Source: Paludibacteraceae bacterium (lineage in GTDB: Bacteria; Bacteroidota; Bacteroidia; Bacteroidales; Paludibacteraceae). Taken from it: DNA of 14,349 bases. A program made the translations under genes and the position numbers. Positions 1-7,673 of this stretch are shown here, piece after piece; position 1 is the first letter of the stretch, and each line of letters begins with the position of its first letter. Below the pieces are notes generated by a model, which saw only the letters and a list, made by a program, of their open reading frames with translations, made no database searches and had not been told where the DNA came from. The stretch lies in assembly GCA_018055865.1 (NCBI GenBank), contig JAGPGR010000015.1:1-14349 (forward strand), in the 5' to 3' direction.

Positions 1-517
1 CTCTGGCACCGAGCATTTTCATTTTTTGTACGTTCAAAAACTGACGCTCCACATCCGTTTTTCCCATAAAAACGATGCACTCCAGTCCCATGAGTGCACA
101 GGCGGTTGCAGTGGCTACACCATGCTGACCGGCACCTGTTTCGGCGAGAATTTTGGTTTTTCCCATCCGCTTTGCCAGTAAAATCTGCCCGAGAGCATTA
201 TTTATTTTATGGGCGCCGGTATGGTTCAGGTCTTCCCGTTTCAGATAGATATTAGTGCCGTATTCGTCGCTCAGCCGCCGGGCGAAATAGAGTGGAGAAG
301 GGCGTCCTACGTAATTTTTCAGCAAACAATAATATTCTTCGCCGAAAGTCGAATCATCCTTTATCTGATAAAAAGCTTTTTCCAGCTTTTCCACTATGCC
401 GTGCAGAATTTCAGGGATATAGGCACCGCCAAATTCGCCGTAAAAACCAGCCCCTCCACTCACCGAAGGGTAAGTTTTTGAGCTAAAATCTATTTTTTTA
501 TTATTTTCTGACATCAT
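1..517 (-). CDS. trpB: Tryptophan synthase beta subunit, 5' part (runs off the left edge)
   Basis: TrpB is a PLP enzyme that condenses indole with L-serine to make tryptophan, in the cytoplasmic TrpA-TrpB complex. Reading the minus strand from ATG at 517 (or the adjacent ATG at 514) gives 172 residues with an unbroken frame. They include the early motif [16 protein letters not shown] (about residues 20-36), the motif [20 protein letters not shown] with the PLP-binding lysine at about K104, and [13 protein letters not shown] at about 126-138. These are hallmarks of the short TrpB1 type. The C-terminal half, including the phosphate-binding glycine loop, lies outside the window. The gene is preceded by a trp leader peptide and terminator (separate entries), so it is probably the first gene of the trp operon and controlled by attenuation. 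That trpB leads the operon is seen here; the downstream genes are not visible. Confidence 0.97.
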   Translation of the reverse strand, partial: MMSENNKKIDFSSKTYPSVSGGAGFYGEFGGAYIPEILHGIVEKLEKAFYQIKDDSTFGEEYYCLLKNYVGRPSPLYFARRLSDEYGTNIYLKREDLNHTGAHKINNALGQILLAKRMGKTKILAETGAGQHGVATATACALMGLECIVFMGKTDVERQFLNVQKMKMLGAR

Positions 518-575
518 TTATCTTTTGTGTTAATTTTCACTTCTTAAGTCACCTCTTCAGGGAGGTTTGCAGGAC

Positions 576-612
576 AAAAAAAAAGCTTATCGTGAGTTCG
601 ATAAGCTTTTTT
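576..612 (-). terminator. Intrinsic terminator in the trp leader (attenuator)
   Basis: A perfect 14-bp inverted repeat (579-592 with 599-612) encloses a 6-nt loop. On the minus strand the hairpin reads AAAAAAGCTTATCG, loop AACTCA, then CGATAAGC running into a tract of nine T (584-576). It lies between the leader peptide stop codon and trpB, 58 nt upstream of the trpB start, and no other minus-strand gene upstream needs a terminator. It is therefore best read as the attenuator of the trp operon. The arms are AT-rich, so it could also work on the plus strand, but no plus-strand gene ends there. Confidence 0.85.
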
Positions 613-643
613 ATATTCATTCAATTTTTATATTGACATATAA

Positions 644-718
644 TCATAGCAGAGCTGACTCACAATTTTTATTTCGTAAGTGCCACCACCAAAAATTTAC
701 AGTCATTAAATTGCTCAT
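644..718 (-). CDS. trpL: trp operon leader peptide, 24 aa with Trp-Trp-Trp
   Basis: This short minus-strand ORF starts at ATG 718 (alternative ATG 706) and stops at TGA 646-644. Residues 5-15 read MTVNFWWWHLR, with three consecutive TGG codons at 691-683. It lies just downstream of a promoter-like sequence (-7 element at 751-744), upstream of a strong terminator, and ahead of trpB. In ribosome-mediated attenuation, as known from enterobacterial trpL, scarcity of charged tRNA-Trp stalls the ribosome at such codons and prevents the terminator from forming. The frame is open further upstream (to about 826), but that extension lies before the likely transcription start, so the 24-codon version is preferred. 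No clear Shine-Dalgarno sequence is seen, which is normal in Bacteroidota. The peptide itself probably has no function beyond its translation. Confidence 0.88.
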   Translation of the reverse strand: MSNLMTVNFWWWHLRNKNCESALL

Positions 719-743
719 TTTCTTTTTGAAAGTTTTAACGTTG

Positions 744-775
744 CAAAGATTACATTTTATTTTTAATTGTGCAAG
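744..775 (-). promoter_or_regulatory. Probable trp operon promoter
   Basis: On the minus strand, AATCTTTG (751-744) matches the Bacteroidetes -7 consensus TAnnTTTG with one mismatch. A -33-like CTTG (775-772) lies 20 nt upstream, the usual spacing. Transcription would start around 740-737, giving a 5' UTR of about 20 nt before the leader peptide ATG at 718. Confidence 0.6.
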
Positions 776-886
776 AAAAACAGCAAATTTTACTGAAATT
801 AATTTGAAATCCATATTTTCAGCCATGAAAGAAGTAATAAAAGAAATGCTGATTTTATTTTTTCAAGTTATTTGAAAAAAACCTCT

Positions 887-894
887 TATCTTTG
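887..894 (+). promoter_or_regulatory. -7 promoter element of coaA
   Basis: TATCTTTG is an exact match to the Bacteroidetes -7 consensus TAnnTTTG. It lies 28 nt upstream of the coaA ATG at 923. No good -33 TTTG is found at the canonical distance; the TTTG at 871 is too close. The element rules out the in-frame TTG at 872 as the real start, since that would lie upstream of the transcription start. Confidence 0.65.
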
Positions 895-922
895 CTTTGT
901 CGAATTTAATAAATGGACCACA

Positions 923-1879
923 ATGAAAAAAGCTGCTTACGATGCCACATTTTCACCCTTCAGGGGTTTCACCCGCGATGAATGGAGCAAGCTGGAAGAC
1001 CATCCGATGTTTCCGGTTTCGGATATTGAGCTGACTAAACTACAGGCAATGAATGAACCCCTGACCGTGGATGAAATGGAGAAAATCTACATGCCGATGG
1101 TTCGTTTTCTGCAAATTCACATCACACACTATCGCAGGCTTCACAACGAGCGCGATGAATTTTTCAAAAACGAAAGTCGCCGTGTTCCGTACATTATTGG
1201 CATTGCAGGTAGTGTAGCCGTTGGTAAAAGTACTACAGCCCGCGTTCTACAGAAGCTGCTTTCGATGACACCCGAGCAACCCCGGGTGGCGCTCATTACT
1301 ACCGATGGATTTCTGTATCCGAATGCCGAACTGGAAAAGCGGGGCATTATGAACCGCAAGGGTTTTCCTGAAAGTTACGATGCTAAAAAACTGATTGCTT
1401 TTCTTTCGGCAGCCAAATCCGGAAAAGAACAACTCGAAGTGCCCGTATATTCTCACTTGTATTACGATATCATTGCGGATGAGGTGCAAACCTTCGAACT
1501 GCCCGATATTATGATTGTAGAGGGCATTAACGTGCTCCAGGTTTCGAACAATAAATTCAACAAAAAGCGACGGGTATTCGTGTCGGATTTTTTTGATTTT
1601 TCCATTTATGTTGATGCCAGCGAAAATGACCTGCGCACTTGGTATCTCGACAGGTTTATTACACTACAGAAAACCGCTTTCGCCAATCCTGATTCATTTT
1701 TTCATCAATACTCTACCTGGCCTGTAGCCAGGTTGCTGAAATTTGCCAACGAAGTATGGGACGAGATTAACCTGCCGAATTTAGTTGAAAATATCCTTCC
1801 AACCCGATTTCGGGCCGATTTGATTATCGAAAAAGGGGCCGAACACCTGACGCGCGGTATTCGGATACGCAAAATATAG
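923..1879 (+). CDS. coaA: Type I pantothenate kinase
   Basis: CoaA phosphorylates pantothenate with ATP, the first and usually rate-controlling step of coenzyme A synthesis in the cytoplasm. The 318-aa product is close to the usual length (E. coli CoaA is 316 aa). It opens with the family motif FSPFRGFTRDEW (residues about 10-21), has the P-loop GSVAVGKST at 96-104, and the later motifs TTDGFLYPN and MIVEGINVLQ typical of bacterial type I enzymes. The frame is open back to a TTG at 872, but a -7 promoter element at 887-894 and homology to the FxPFRxF start region favour ATG 923. It is transcribed divergently from the trp leader, with its own promoter, and ends at a terminator (1911-1943), so it is probably monocistronic. 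In E. coli this family is feedback-inhibited by CoA; the same is likely but not shown here. Confidence 0.96.
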   Translation: MKKAAYDATFSPFRGFTRDEWSKLEDHPMFPVSDIELTKLQAMNEPLTVDEMEKIYMPMVRFLQIHITHYRRLHNERDEFFKNESRRVPYIIGIAGSVAVGKSTTARVLQKLLSMTPEQPRVALITTDGFLYPNAELEKRGIMNRKGFPESYDAKKLIAFLSAAKSGKEQLEVPVYSHLYYDIIADEVQTFELPDIMIVEGINVLQVSNNKFNKKRRVFVSDFFDFSIYVDASENDLRTWYLDRFITLQKTAFANPDSFFHQYSTWPVARLLKFANEVWDEINLPNLVENILPTRFRADLIIEKGAEHLTRGIRIRKI

Positions 1880-1910
1880 CGGCTCGTGATAAGCTAATTG
1901 CCGGTATTTC

Positions 1911-1943
1911 AAACTCTGATTTTATAAAGTCAGAGTTTTTTTT
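1911..1943 (+). terminator. Intrinsic terminator after coaA
   Basis: The 9-bp arms AAACTCTGA (1911-1919) and TCAGAGTTT (1930-1938) enclose a 10-nt loop and are followed by a run of T to 1943. It begins 31 nt after the coaA stop codon. Confidence 0.85.
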
Positions 1944-1999
1944 CAAAATAAAAGGATAAATAATTATTCAGAAAATAAGCATTTTCCCGAAATTTACAT

Positions 2000-2007
2000 T
2001 ATATTTG
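2000..2007 (+). promoter_or_regulatory. -7 promoter element of the ctlX-rocD pair
   Basis: TATATTTG matches TAnnTTTG exactly. It lies 28 nt before ATG 2035 and 49 nt before ATG 2056. No convincing -33 element is seen, so confidence is moderate. Confidence 0.5.
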
Positions 2008-2055
2008 TAAAACTGAAAGCTAAATTGATTGAATATGTTTTTTAATGGAAATAAA

Positions 2056-2997
2056 ATGGAAACAAACGAAAAGTACAGCTCCGGTTGTACTGATACGGTT
2101 TTGATGATTGAGCCGGTAGCCTTTGATTATAATCCCGAAACAGCCGTTAATAACTATTTTCAGCAGAGAAATGCGTTGAGTGAAAGTGAGACACAGCGTC
2201 TTGCCCTGGCCGAATTCAGGGGGATGGTCCACATACTGGAAAATGCAGGAGTTCGGGTGATTTCAGTACAGGATAAGCCATTTCCGCATACGCCCGATTC
2301 TATTTTTCCCAACAACTGGATTTCATTCCATCTCAACAATCACGTGGTATTCTATCCGATGTTTGCCGAGAACCGACGACTGGAGCGAAGGATGGATATT
2401 TTGCTGGAAATAGAAAATAAACTTAACCGGAAATTCTATTATACCGATTATTCAAAATACGAAATGGAAAACATTTTTCTGGAAGGAACCGGAAGCATCG
2501 TTCCTGACAGAATAAACCGGATAGCTTATGCCGGTATTTCGCCAAGAACTGATAAAAAGTTGTTTTTGAAATTTTGCAGGGAAATGAATTTTCATCCGGT
2601 ATATTTTCATGCCACACAGGAAGTGGATGGAGAGCAAATGCCGATTTATCATACCAACGTAATGATGTGTGTTGCAGATAAATACGCTGTAGTTTGCTCC
2701 GATTCGGTTCGGGATAAAACCGAGCGTGAAAATCTTCTGAAAAATATGACAGAAAGCGGAAAGGAAATAATTGAGATTTCGACAGAGCAGATGAATTGTT
2801 TTGCAGGGAACATGCTTCAACTCCAGAACGGAGAAGGAGAAAAATTACTTGTGATGTCAAGTGCGGCTCACGATTCATTGTCGGAAGAACAAATCAGCAG
2901 ATTAGAATCATTCAACAAACTACTTGTAGTTCCGGTTACAACTATCGAGAAAAACGGGGGAGGAAGTGTAAGGTGTATGATTGCAGAGGTGTTTTAA
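2056..2997 (+). CDS. ctlX: CtlX-like citrulline hydrolase (amidinotransferase/DDAH superfamily)
   Basis: This is a member of the guanidino-group-modifying (arginine deiminase/DDAH) superfamily. Family relatives called CtlX hydrolyse citrulline to ornithine, CO2 and ammonia (known from Francisella citrulline ureidase). The 313-aa product shows the expected signature residues: PDSIFPNNW at about 80-88 (acidic D81), LEGTGS at 142-147, YHTNVMMCV at 198-206 (catalytic His about 199), and a C-terminal GGGSVRCM with the likely nucleophile Cys about 307. No signal peptide is seen, so it is probably cytoplasmic. The next gene is ornithine aminotransferase, which would consume the product; this supports citrulline as substrate. 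ATG 2035 (320 aa) and an upstream TTG 2029 are alternative starts. Other members act on arginine or methylarginines, so the exact substrate is inferred. Confidence 0.85.
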   Translation: METNEKYSSGCTDTVLMIEPVAFDYNPETAVNNYFQQRNALSESETQRLALAEFRGMVHILENAGVRVISVQDKPFPHTPDSIFPNNWISFHLNNHVVFYPMFAENRRLERRMDILLEIENKLNRKFYYTDYSKYEMENIFLEGTGSIVPDRINRIAYAGISPRTDKKLFLKFCREMNFHPVYFHATQEVDGEQMPIYHTNVMMCVADKYAVVCSDSVRDKTERENLLKNMTESGKEIIEISTEQMNCFAGNMLQLQNGEGEKLLVMSSAAHDSLSEEQISRLESFNKLLVVPVTTIEKNGGGSVRCMIAEVF

Positions 2998-3086
2998 GGC
3001 ACGTAGCTTAAAACTTCAAAAAGGAATTTGATGAATGGTATATTTAGATTTTATAAAATGATAAAAATTTTTAAAAACATAAGAAT

Positions 3087-4328
3087 ATGAACGGATTAGC
3101 GACAGATGCAGGCTATTTTATTTCGCTCGAAGACCAGTACGGAGCTCATAATTATCATCCGCTTCCCGTGGTGCTCGAACGTGGCGAAGGCGTAAATGTA
3201 TGGGATGTGGACGGGAAAAAGTATTACGATTTTCTTTCAGCCTATTCTGCTGTAAATCAGGGTCATTGCCATCAAAAAATTATTCAGTCACTAATTGAAC
3301 AGGCCCAAAAACTCACTTTAACTTCCCGTGCCTTTTACAACGATAAACTGGGAGTTTACGAAAAATATATAACCGAATATTTCGGATTTGAAAAGGTGCT
3401 GCCCATGAATACAGGTGCTGAAGCGGTGGAAACCGCGCTGAAGCTTTGCCGGAAATGGGCGTATCAGAAGAAGCAAATACCTGAAAATAAAGCCCAGATT
3501 GTAGTTTGTGCCGAGAATTTTCACGGACGCACCACAACTATCGTTTCTTTTTCGGTTGATCCGGATGCCTACACGGATTACGGCCCGTTTACGCCCGGAT
3601 TTATTGTGATTCCATACAACGATGTGGAAGCGCTTGAGAAAACGCTGGCTGAAAATGAAAATATTGCCGGATTTCTGGTGGAACCCATTCAGGGTGAAGC
3701 TGGCGCCAAAGTGCCTGATGATGGATATTTGCGAAAAACGTACGAATTGTGCAAAAAGCACAACGTACTATTTATTGCCGACGAAATTCAAACCGGCATA
3801 GCCCGAACCGGAAAAATGCTGGCTTGCGACTATGAAGACGTAAAACCCGACATTCTGATACTTGGTAAGGCCCTTTCGGGCGGAGTATATCCGGTTTCTG
3901 CGGTGCTTTCAAGCAGCGAAATCATGGATGTAATCCGTCCGGGACAACATGGTTCTACTTTTGGTGGAAATCCAGTTGCAGCAGCTGTAGGGATAGCAGC
4001 ACTGGAAGTGGTGAGAGATGAAAAACTGGCAGAAAATGCCATGGAACTTGGTCGGATTTTCAGAGAAGAAATGCAAAATCTTTGTGATAATTCAGAAATC
4101 GCTTTGTCAGTTCGCGGAAAAGGACTTATGAACGCACTGATAATCAATAATCAAAATCACAAAAACCTGGCGTGGGATGTTTGTCTTCGTTTAGCTGAAA
4201 ACGGGCTGCTCGCCAAACCTACGCACACCAATATCATCCGGTTTGCACCGCCGCTGGTTATCACCCGGGAGCAATTGATGGACTGCATATCTATTATTAA
4301 AAAGACAGTTAGGGAATTTGAGAATTAA
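3087..4328 (+). CDS. rocD: Ornithine aminotransferase
   Basis: This PLP enzyme transfers the delta-amino group of ornithine to 2-oxoglutarate, giving glutamate-5-semialdehyde and glutamate, which links arginine/citrulline breakdown with proline and glutamate. The 413-aa length is normal for class III aminotransferases. Visible motifs are [13 protein letters not shown] (about 108-120), [12 protein letters not shown] (about 145-156), [11 protein letters not shown] (196-206), [15 protein letters not shown] (about 229-243) with the PLP-contacting Asp, and ILGKALSGG with the Schiff-base Lys at about K261. It follows ctlX by 89 nt without an obvious promoter or terminator in between, so the two are probably co-transcribed. 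A perfect hairpin terminator follows 45 nt after the stop. Acetylornithine aminotransferase is a related alternative, but the [20 protein letters not shown] start is typical of RocD. Confidence 0.95.
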   Translation: MNGLATDAGYFISLEDQYGAHNYHPLPVVLERGEGVNVWDVDGKKYYDFLSAYSAVNQGHCHQKIIQSLIEQAQKLTLTSRAFYNDKLGVYEKYITEYFGFEKVLPMNTGAEAVETALKLCRKWAYQKKQIPENKAQIVVCAENFHGRTTTIVSFSVDPDAYTDYGPFTPGFIVIPYNDVEALEKTLAENENIAGFLVEPIQGEAGAKVPDDGYLRKTYELCKKHNVLFIADEIQTGIARTGKMLACDYEDVKPDILILGKALSGGVYPVSAVLSSSEIMDVIRPGQHGSTFGGNPVAAAVGIAALEVVRDEKLAENAMELGRIFREEMQNLCDNSEIALSVRGKGLMNALIINNQNHKNLAWDVCLRLAENGLLAKPTHTNIIRFAPPLVITREQLMDCISIIKKTVREFEN

Positions 4329-4372
4329 AACAGTTTTTTATACATTCAAAATTTGATGATACTTTATTTCAG

Positions 4373-4410
4373 AAATAGTGAGAGTAATAATTTCTCACTA
4401 TTTTTATTTT
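4373..4410 (+). terminator. Intrinsic terminator after rocD
   Basis: The 11-bp perfect arms AAATAGTGAGA (4373-4383) and TCTCACTATTT (4393-4403) have a 9-nt loop and lead into TTTTTATTTT. The hairpin ends the ctlX-rocD transcript ahead of yidC. Confidence 0.88.
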
Positions 4411-4487
4411 CGGTTTTCCCTTCCGTTTTTCTTTCTATATTCAGTTTTTTTTCCGAAATTTGTACCCTTAAATATATAATTCAACGG

Positions 4488-4522
4488 GTTTAGAGTAAGT
4501 CTGTTTTCAGGACTATCTAAAC
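4488..4522 (+). other. Possible RNA hairpin in the yidC 5' leader
   Basis: The arms GTTTAGA (4488-4494) and TCTAAAC (4516-4522) are perfectly complementary. Inside them AGTCTG (4498-4503) can pair with CAG-ACT (4508-4514, one bulged G) around a TTTT loop. It ends 16 nt before the yidC ATG and has no T-tract, so it is not a terminator. A role in translation or mRNA stability is only a guess. Confidence 0.4.
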
Positions 4523-4538
4523 TCGAAATTTTGTAAAC

Positions 4539-6473
4539 ATGGATAAAAATACAATTGTAGGTTTTCTTCTGATTGCCGCTATAGTAATAGGATTCACCTG
4601 GCTCAACAAGCCTTCGGAAGAAGAAATAGCCCAAAGAAAAAGATACAACGATTCGATCACACTGGTGCAGCAGCAGCAGCAAGCTCAGTTAATTCAGGAT
4701 TCGGTCAGGCAAATGACGGCTAATGCAGACTCAGCTGTACTGCAAAATGATTCAGCCGCAACAGCTTTAATAGCAGATGTTTATGGTGATTTCAGCGTCT
4801 CGGCTGCCGGCGAAGAAACTTTCTACACACTTGAAAATGAAGTTTTGAAACTTGTTTTGAGTAACAAAGGCGGACGCATTTATTCTGCCGAATTGAAGGA
4901 ATTTAAGGCTCAGAATGACGAACCGTTGATATTGTTTGATAAAGAAGAAAGTAGTCTTAATTTTCTGCTCACTACCCTCAACAACCGTGTGGTGAATTCA
5001 TCGGATCTTTTTTTCGAACCTCTGGGCGAAATCGAAAAAGACAGTGTGGGTAATCAAATCCTTACTCTGCGCCTGAAGACCAATAACCCGGGTGCATTTA
5101 TCGACTTTATTTACACATTGCCTGCCGATAATTATATGGTAGAATATGATGTGAAAGCAACGAAAATGAACGAGGTAATGCCCATGTCGGTTAATTTGCT
5201 TGAAATGAGATGGAAATCGGATATCAGGCAGCAGGAGAAAGGTCGTTCGTTTGAAGAAAGATATTCTACACTTAGTTACAGGTATCTTGCCGGTGATAAT
5301 GGAAGTTTGAGCGCAAGCAAAAATGATCAGAAAAATATTGATAATCAGGTAAAATGGATTGCTTTCAAAGATCAGTTTTTCAGTTCAATTCTTATAGCCG
5401 ACAAATCATTCACAGCCACATCGCTCAACAGCGAAGTGCTGAATGAAGGTTCCGGTTATTTGAAATCCTTTACCTCTGAAATGGCTGTTCCATTTGACCT
5501 GACGGGAAAAGAACCTACCGGATTCAGGATGTATTTAGGACCTAATCATTTCAAAACCCTTTCAAGTTATGACAAAAAAGTAGCCAAAGATGAAAAATTG
5601 TATCTTCGGGAACTGATTCCACTAGGCTGGTTAATTTTCGGATGGGTAAATCAGTATTTTGTAATTCCGTTGTTCAACTTTCTGAGCCGCTTTATTGATA
5701 GTTTTGGTATTATCATTCTGATAATGACCGTCATTATCAAGATTATTCTTTTCCCGCTGAGTTACAAATCGTACATGTCGAGCGCCAAAATGCGGGTTCT
5801 GAAACCACAAATTGACGAAATAAATGCAAAAATTCCACCCGAAAAAGCCATGGAGCGTCAGAAAGCAACAATGGCGCTTTACAATAAAGTGGGAGTAAGT
5901 CCTATGAGTGGTTGCTTGCCAATGGTGTTGCAAATGCCTTTGTTGATAGCCCTGTTCAGCTTTTTCCCATCAGCTATCGAACTTCGTCAGCAAAGTTTTC
6001 TGTGGGCACCCGATTTGTCGGCATATGATTCTATCCTTTCGTGGAAAGCCAACATACCTCTTCTGAGCAATATATTCGACAATCACATCAGTCTTTTTGC
6101 TTTGTTGATGACTGTAGCCAGTATATTCTCCACCAAACTGAGCATGTCAACCACACAACCCTCGCCCGATCAGCCCGGTGCAGGAATGATGAAATGGATG
6201 ATGTATCTGATGCCCATTATGTTTTTCTTTATGTTCAATAGTTATGCATCCGGTTTGACATACTACTATTTCCTGTCGTCGTTATTTACTGTTATTCAGA
6301 ATGAAATTATCAGAGTAACTCTCGACGAGAAAAAACTGCTTGCACAGTTGCATGCCAGAGGCAACGCCAATAGCAATAAACCGAAGAAATCGGGTGGTTT
6401 CATGGAACGGATTGAAAAAATGCAGCGTGAGCAGCAGAAAGCCCTGAAAGAAAACGCCAAACGTAGAAAATAG
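4539..6473 (+). CDS. yidC: Membrane protein insertase YidC
   Basis: YidC inserts and folds inner-membrane proteins, alone or with SecYEG. The 644-aa product has the Gram-negative layout. An N-terminal membrane segment (about residues 6-22) is followed by a Gln-rich stretch and the large periplasmic beta domain (about 95-345). The conserved Oxa1-like core begins at about 360, with membrane segments near 362-386, 387-408, 455-476, 516-534 and 551-588. The segment around KIILFPLSYKSYMSSAKM, with the conserved cytoplasmic loop after it (LKPQIDEINAK), is characteristic. The C-terminal tail (about 600-644) is Lys/Arg-rich, suiting ribosome contact. The ATG at 4539 gives the expected hydrophobic N-terminus. 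The gene is preceded by the rocD terminator and a leader with a weak -7-like GAAATTTG (4455-4462). Its usual Bacteroidetes neighbour pyrG is not present here. Confidence 0.97.
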   Translation: MDKNTIVGFLLIAAIVIGFTWLNKPSEEEIAQRKRYNDSITLVQQQQQAQLIQDSVRQMTANADSAVLQNDSAATALIADVYGDFSVSAAGEETFYTLENEVLKLVLSNKGGRIYSAELKEFKAQNDEPLILFDKEESSLNFLLTTLNNRVVNSSDLFFEPLGEIEKDSVGNQILTLRLKTNNPGAFIDFIYTLPADNYMVEYDVKATKMNEVMPMSVNLLEMRWKSDIRQQEKGRSFEERYSTLSYRYLAGDNGSLSASKNDQKNIDNQVKWIAFKDQFFSSILIADKSFTATSLNSEVLNEGSGYLKSFTSEMAVPFDLTGKEPTGFRMYLGPNHFKTLSSYDKKVAKDEKLYLRELIPLGWLIFGWVNQYFVIPLFNFLSRFIDSFGIIILIMTVIIKIILFPLSYKSYMSSAKMRVLKPQIDEINAKIPPEKAMERQKATMALYNKVGVSPMSGCLPMVLQMPLLIALFSFFPSAIELRQQSFLWAPDLSAYDSILSWKANIPLLSNIFDNHISLFALLMTVASIFSTKLSMSTTQPSPDQPGAGMMKWMMYLMPIMFFFMFNSYASGLTYYYFLSSLFTVIQNEIIRVTLDEKKLLAQLHARGNANSNKPKKSGGFMERIEKMQREQQKALKENAKRRK

Positions 6474-6522
6474 AACATCGGAATGGTTTAACGGAGCAAG
6501 TTTCCGGTAAATAAAAAAGCTA

Positions 6523-6582
6523 TCCGCAAAGTTTTGCAAGGAAATTCTTATAACTTTGTAAAGCTTTGCGGAATTTTGTTTT
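6523..6582 (+). terminator. Long hairpin after yidC, probable terminator
   Basis: A 19-bp stem pairs 6523-6541 with 6554-6572 (16 Watson-Crick and 3 G-T pairs) around a 12-nt loop. It is followed by ATTTTGTTTTTT, an interrupted T-tract. The position, 49 nt after the yidC stop, suits a terminator. Its 3' arm also contains the likely gldB -7 promoter element. Confidence 0.65.
6551..6558 (+). promoter_or_regulatory. -7 promoter element of gldB
   Basis: TAACTTTG matches TAnnTTTG exactly and lies 43 nt before the gldB ATG. The nearest TTTG upstream (6533-6536) is only 14 nt away, shorter than the usual 19-21, so the -33 element is uncertain. The element straddles the loop and 3' arm of the yidC terminator hairpin. 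Confidence 0.5.
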
Positions 6583-6601
6583 TTAAAAAAGTACATCGAA
6601 A

Positions 6602-7612
6602 ATGAAATTAAAGATTTTTCTTGCGCTGTTGGTTATACCTATCGTTTTTTCGTGCGGAAGAAAGGATCGCTTCCACATAAACACGACCCAAAACAAAACG
6701 GAAGTAAAAATTCAGCGTTTCGACCGGGATTTGATTCAGTCGGATACAACGAATTTCAATTCATCGGTGAAAAAACTTTATGTCAATTATCCGGTTTTTC
6801 TACAGACTTTTATCTCCAACATGGACACCGTATCGCCTCAGGATACATTGGCTGTTGCCCGCGTGCTGAAAAATTTTGTCACTTTTCCGCAGGTGAAAAA
6901 CGTTAATGAGCAAGTTTTGGCAGTTTTTGCAGATGTAGCGGATATTGAAAATGAAATTTCTGTAGCATACACGTATCTGAAACATTATTTTCCAACGTTG
7001 CCTACTCCCGAAGTTTATTTTTTTGTTTCAGGCCTGAGCCGCCCGGTAATGGTGGATGAAAGGATGAAATTCATTGGCATTGGCAGCGATTTCTACCTGG
7101 GAGCCGATTATGAACTCTACAAAGCGGTAGCGTACGATTACATGCTTCAAAACATGAATCCCGAAAATGTATCGGTAGATGTTGTATCAACTTTACTTTT
7201 CAACTATTTCCGTTTCGATAGTAAGCAGAACAGACTTATAGACAATATGCTGCATCGTGGAAAAGTGATGTATCTGCTGTCCGTTTTTATGCCTGAACGA
7301 GCCGGAAAGGATATAATGGGATACTCCACCGACCAATGGAACTGGGCAGAAGAGAATGAAAGCCGGATCTGGAAAAATATGATTGCTCAAAAAGATCTTT
7401 TCTCATCGGACCTGCAACTTATACGCAACTACCTGAACGATGCACCGTTTACTTCACCGGTATCGCAGGATTCGCCCGGCAGGCTGGGCACCTGGATAGG
7501 AATGAGGATAGTGCAATGTTATATGAAAAAAAACAAAGATGTGACATTACAACGGCTCATGCAACTGAATGATTATCAGCAATTACTGGAAGAATCGGGG
7601 TACAAACCGTGA
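6602..7612 (+). CDS. gldB: GldB-family lipoprotein
   Basis: GldB is a lipoprotein needed for gliding in Flavobacterium, but homologs occur widely in non-gliding Bacteroidota, where their role is unclear. The 336-aa product starts with a lipoprotein signal peptide: positive MKLK, a hydrophobic stretch, and a lipobox VFSC with the lipidated Cys at about 18. After it comes the family pattern KIQRFDRDLI (about 36-45). A central part contains IGSDFYLGADYELYKA (about 160-175), and the C-terminal SPGRLGTWIGMRIV (about 291-304) is the strongest GldB signature. The usual partners of gldB in flavobacteria (gldC, nadE) are not in this window. It probably has its own promoter in the 3' arm of the yidC terminator. 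The family call is firm; a gliding function is not implied. Confidence 0.88.
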   Translation: MKLKIFLALLVIPIVFSCGRKDRFHINTTQNKTEVKIQRFDRDLIQSDTTNFNSSVKKLYVNYPVFLQTFISNMDTVSPQDTLAVARVLKNFVTFPQVKNVNEQVLAVFADVADIENEISVAYTYLKHYFPTLPTPEVYFFVSGLSRPVMVDERMKFIGIGSDFYLGADYELYKAVAYDYMLQNMNPENVSVDVVSTLLFNYFRFDSKQNRLIDNMLHRGKVMYLLSVFMPERAGKDIMGYSTDQWNWAEENESRIWKNMIAQKDLFSSDLQLIRNYLNDAPFTSPVSQDSPGRLGTWIGMRIVQCYMKKNKDVTLQRLMQLNDYQQLLEESGYKP

Positions 7613-7673
7613 TTTGATTTGGCTGGTTGATTTCTTGATTGATCGTTAGATGTAAATTCTTAAATAGTATTTT

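Noticed and set aside
567..875. 102-codon plus-strand frame between trpB and coaA
   Set aside because: It runs antisense across the trp leader peptide, terminator and promoter. The product is AT-driven, rich in Phe, Ile, Leu and Lys, with no recognisable domain and no promoter in the right place.
2423..2878. 151-codon minus-strand frame inside ctlX
   Set aside because: It is a shadow of the well-supported plus-strand ctlX reading frame, and its translation is Phe/Ser/Arg-rich with no motif.
3318..3761. 147-codon minus-strand frame inside rocD
   Set aside because: It is a chance open frame opposite a strongly conserved aminotransferase; no motif seen.
6602..7612. Reading gldB as proof of gliding motility
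   Set aside because: GldB homologs are common in non-gliding Bacteroidota, and no other gld/spr gene is in the window.
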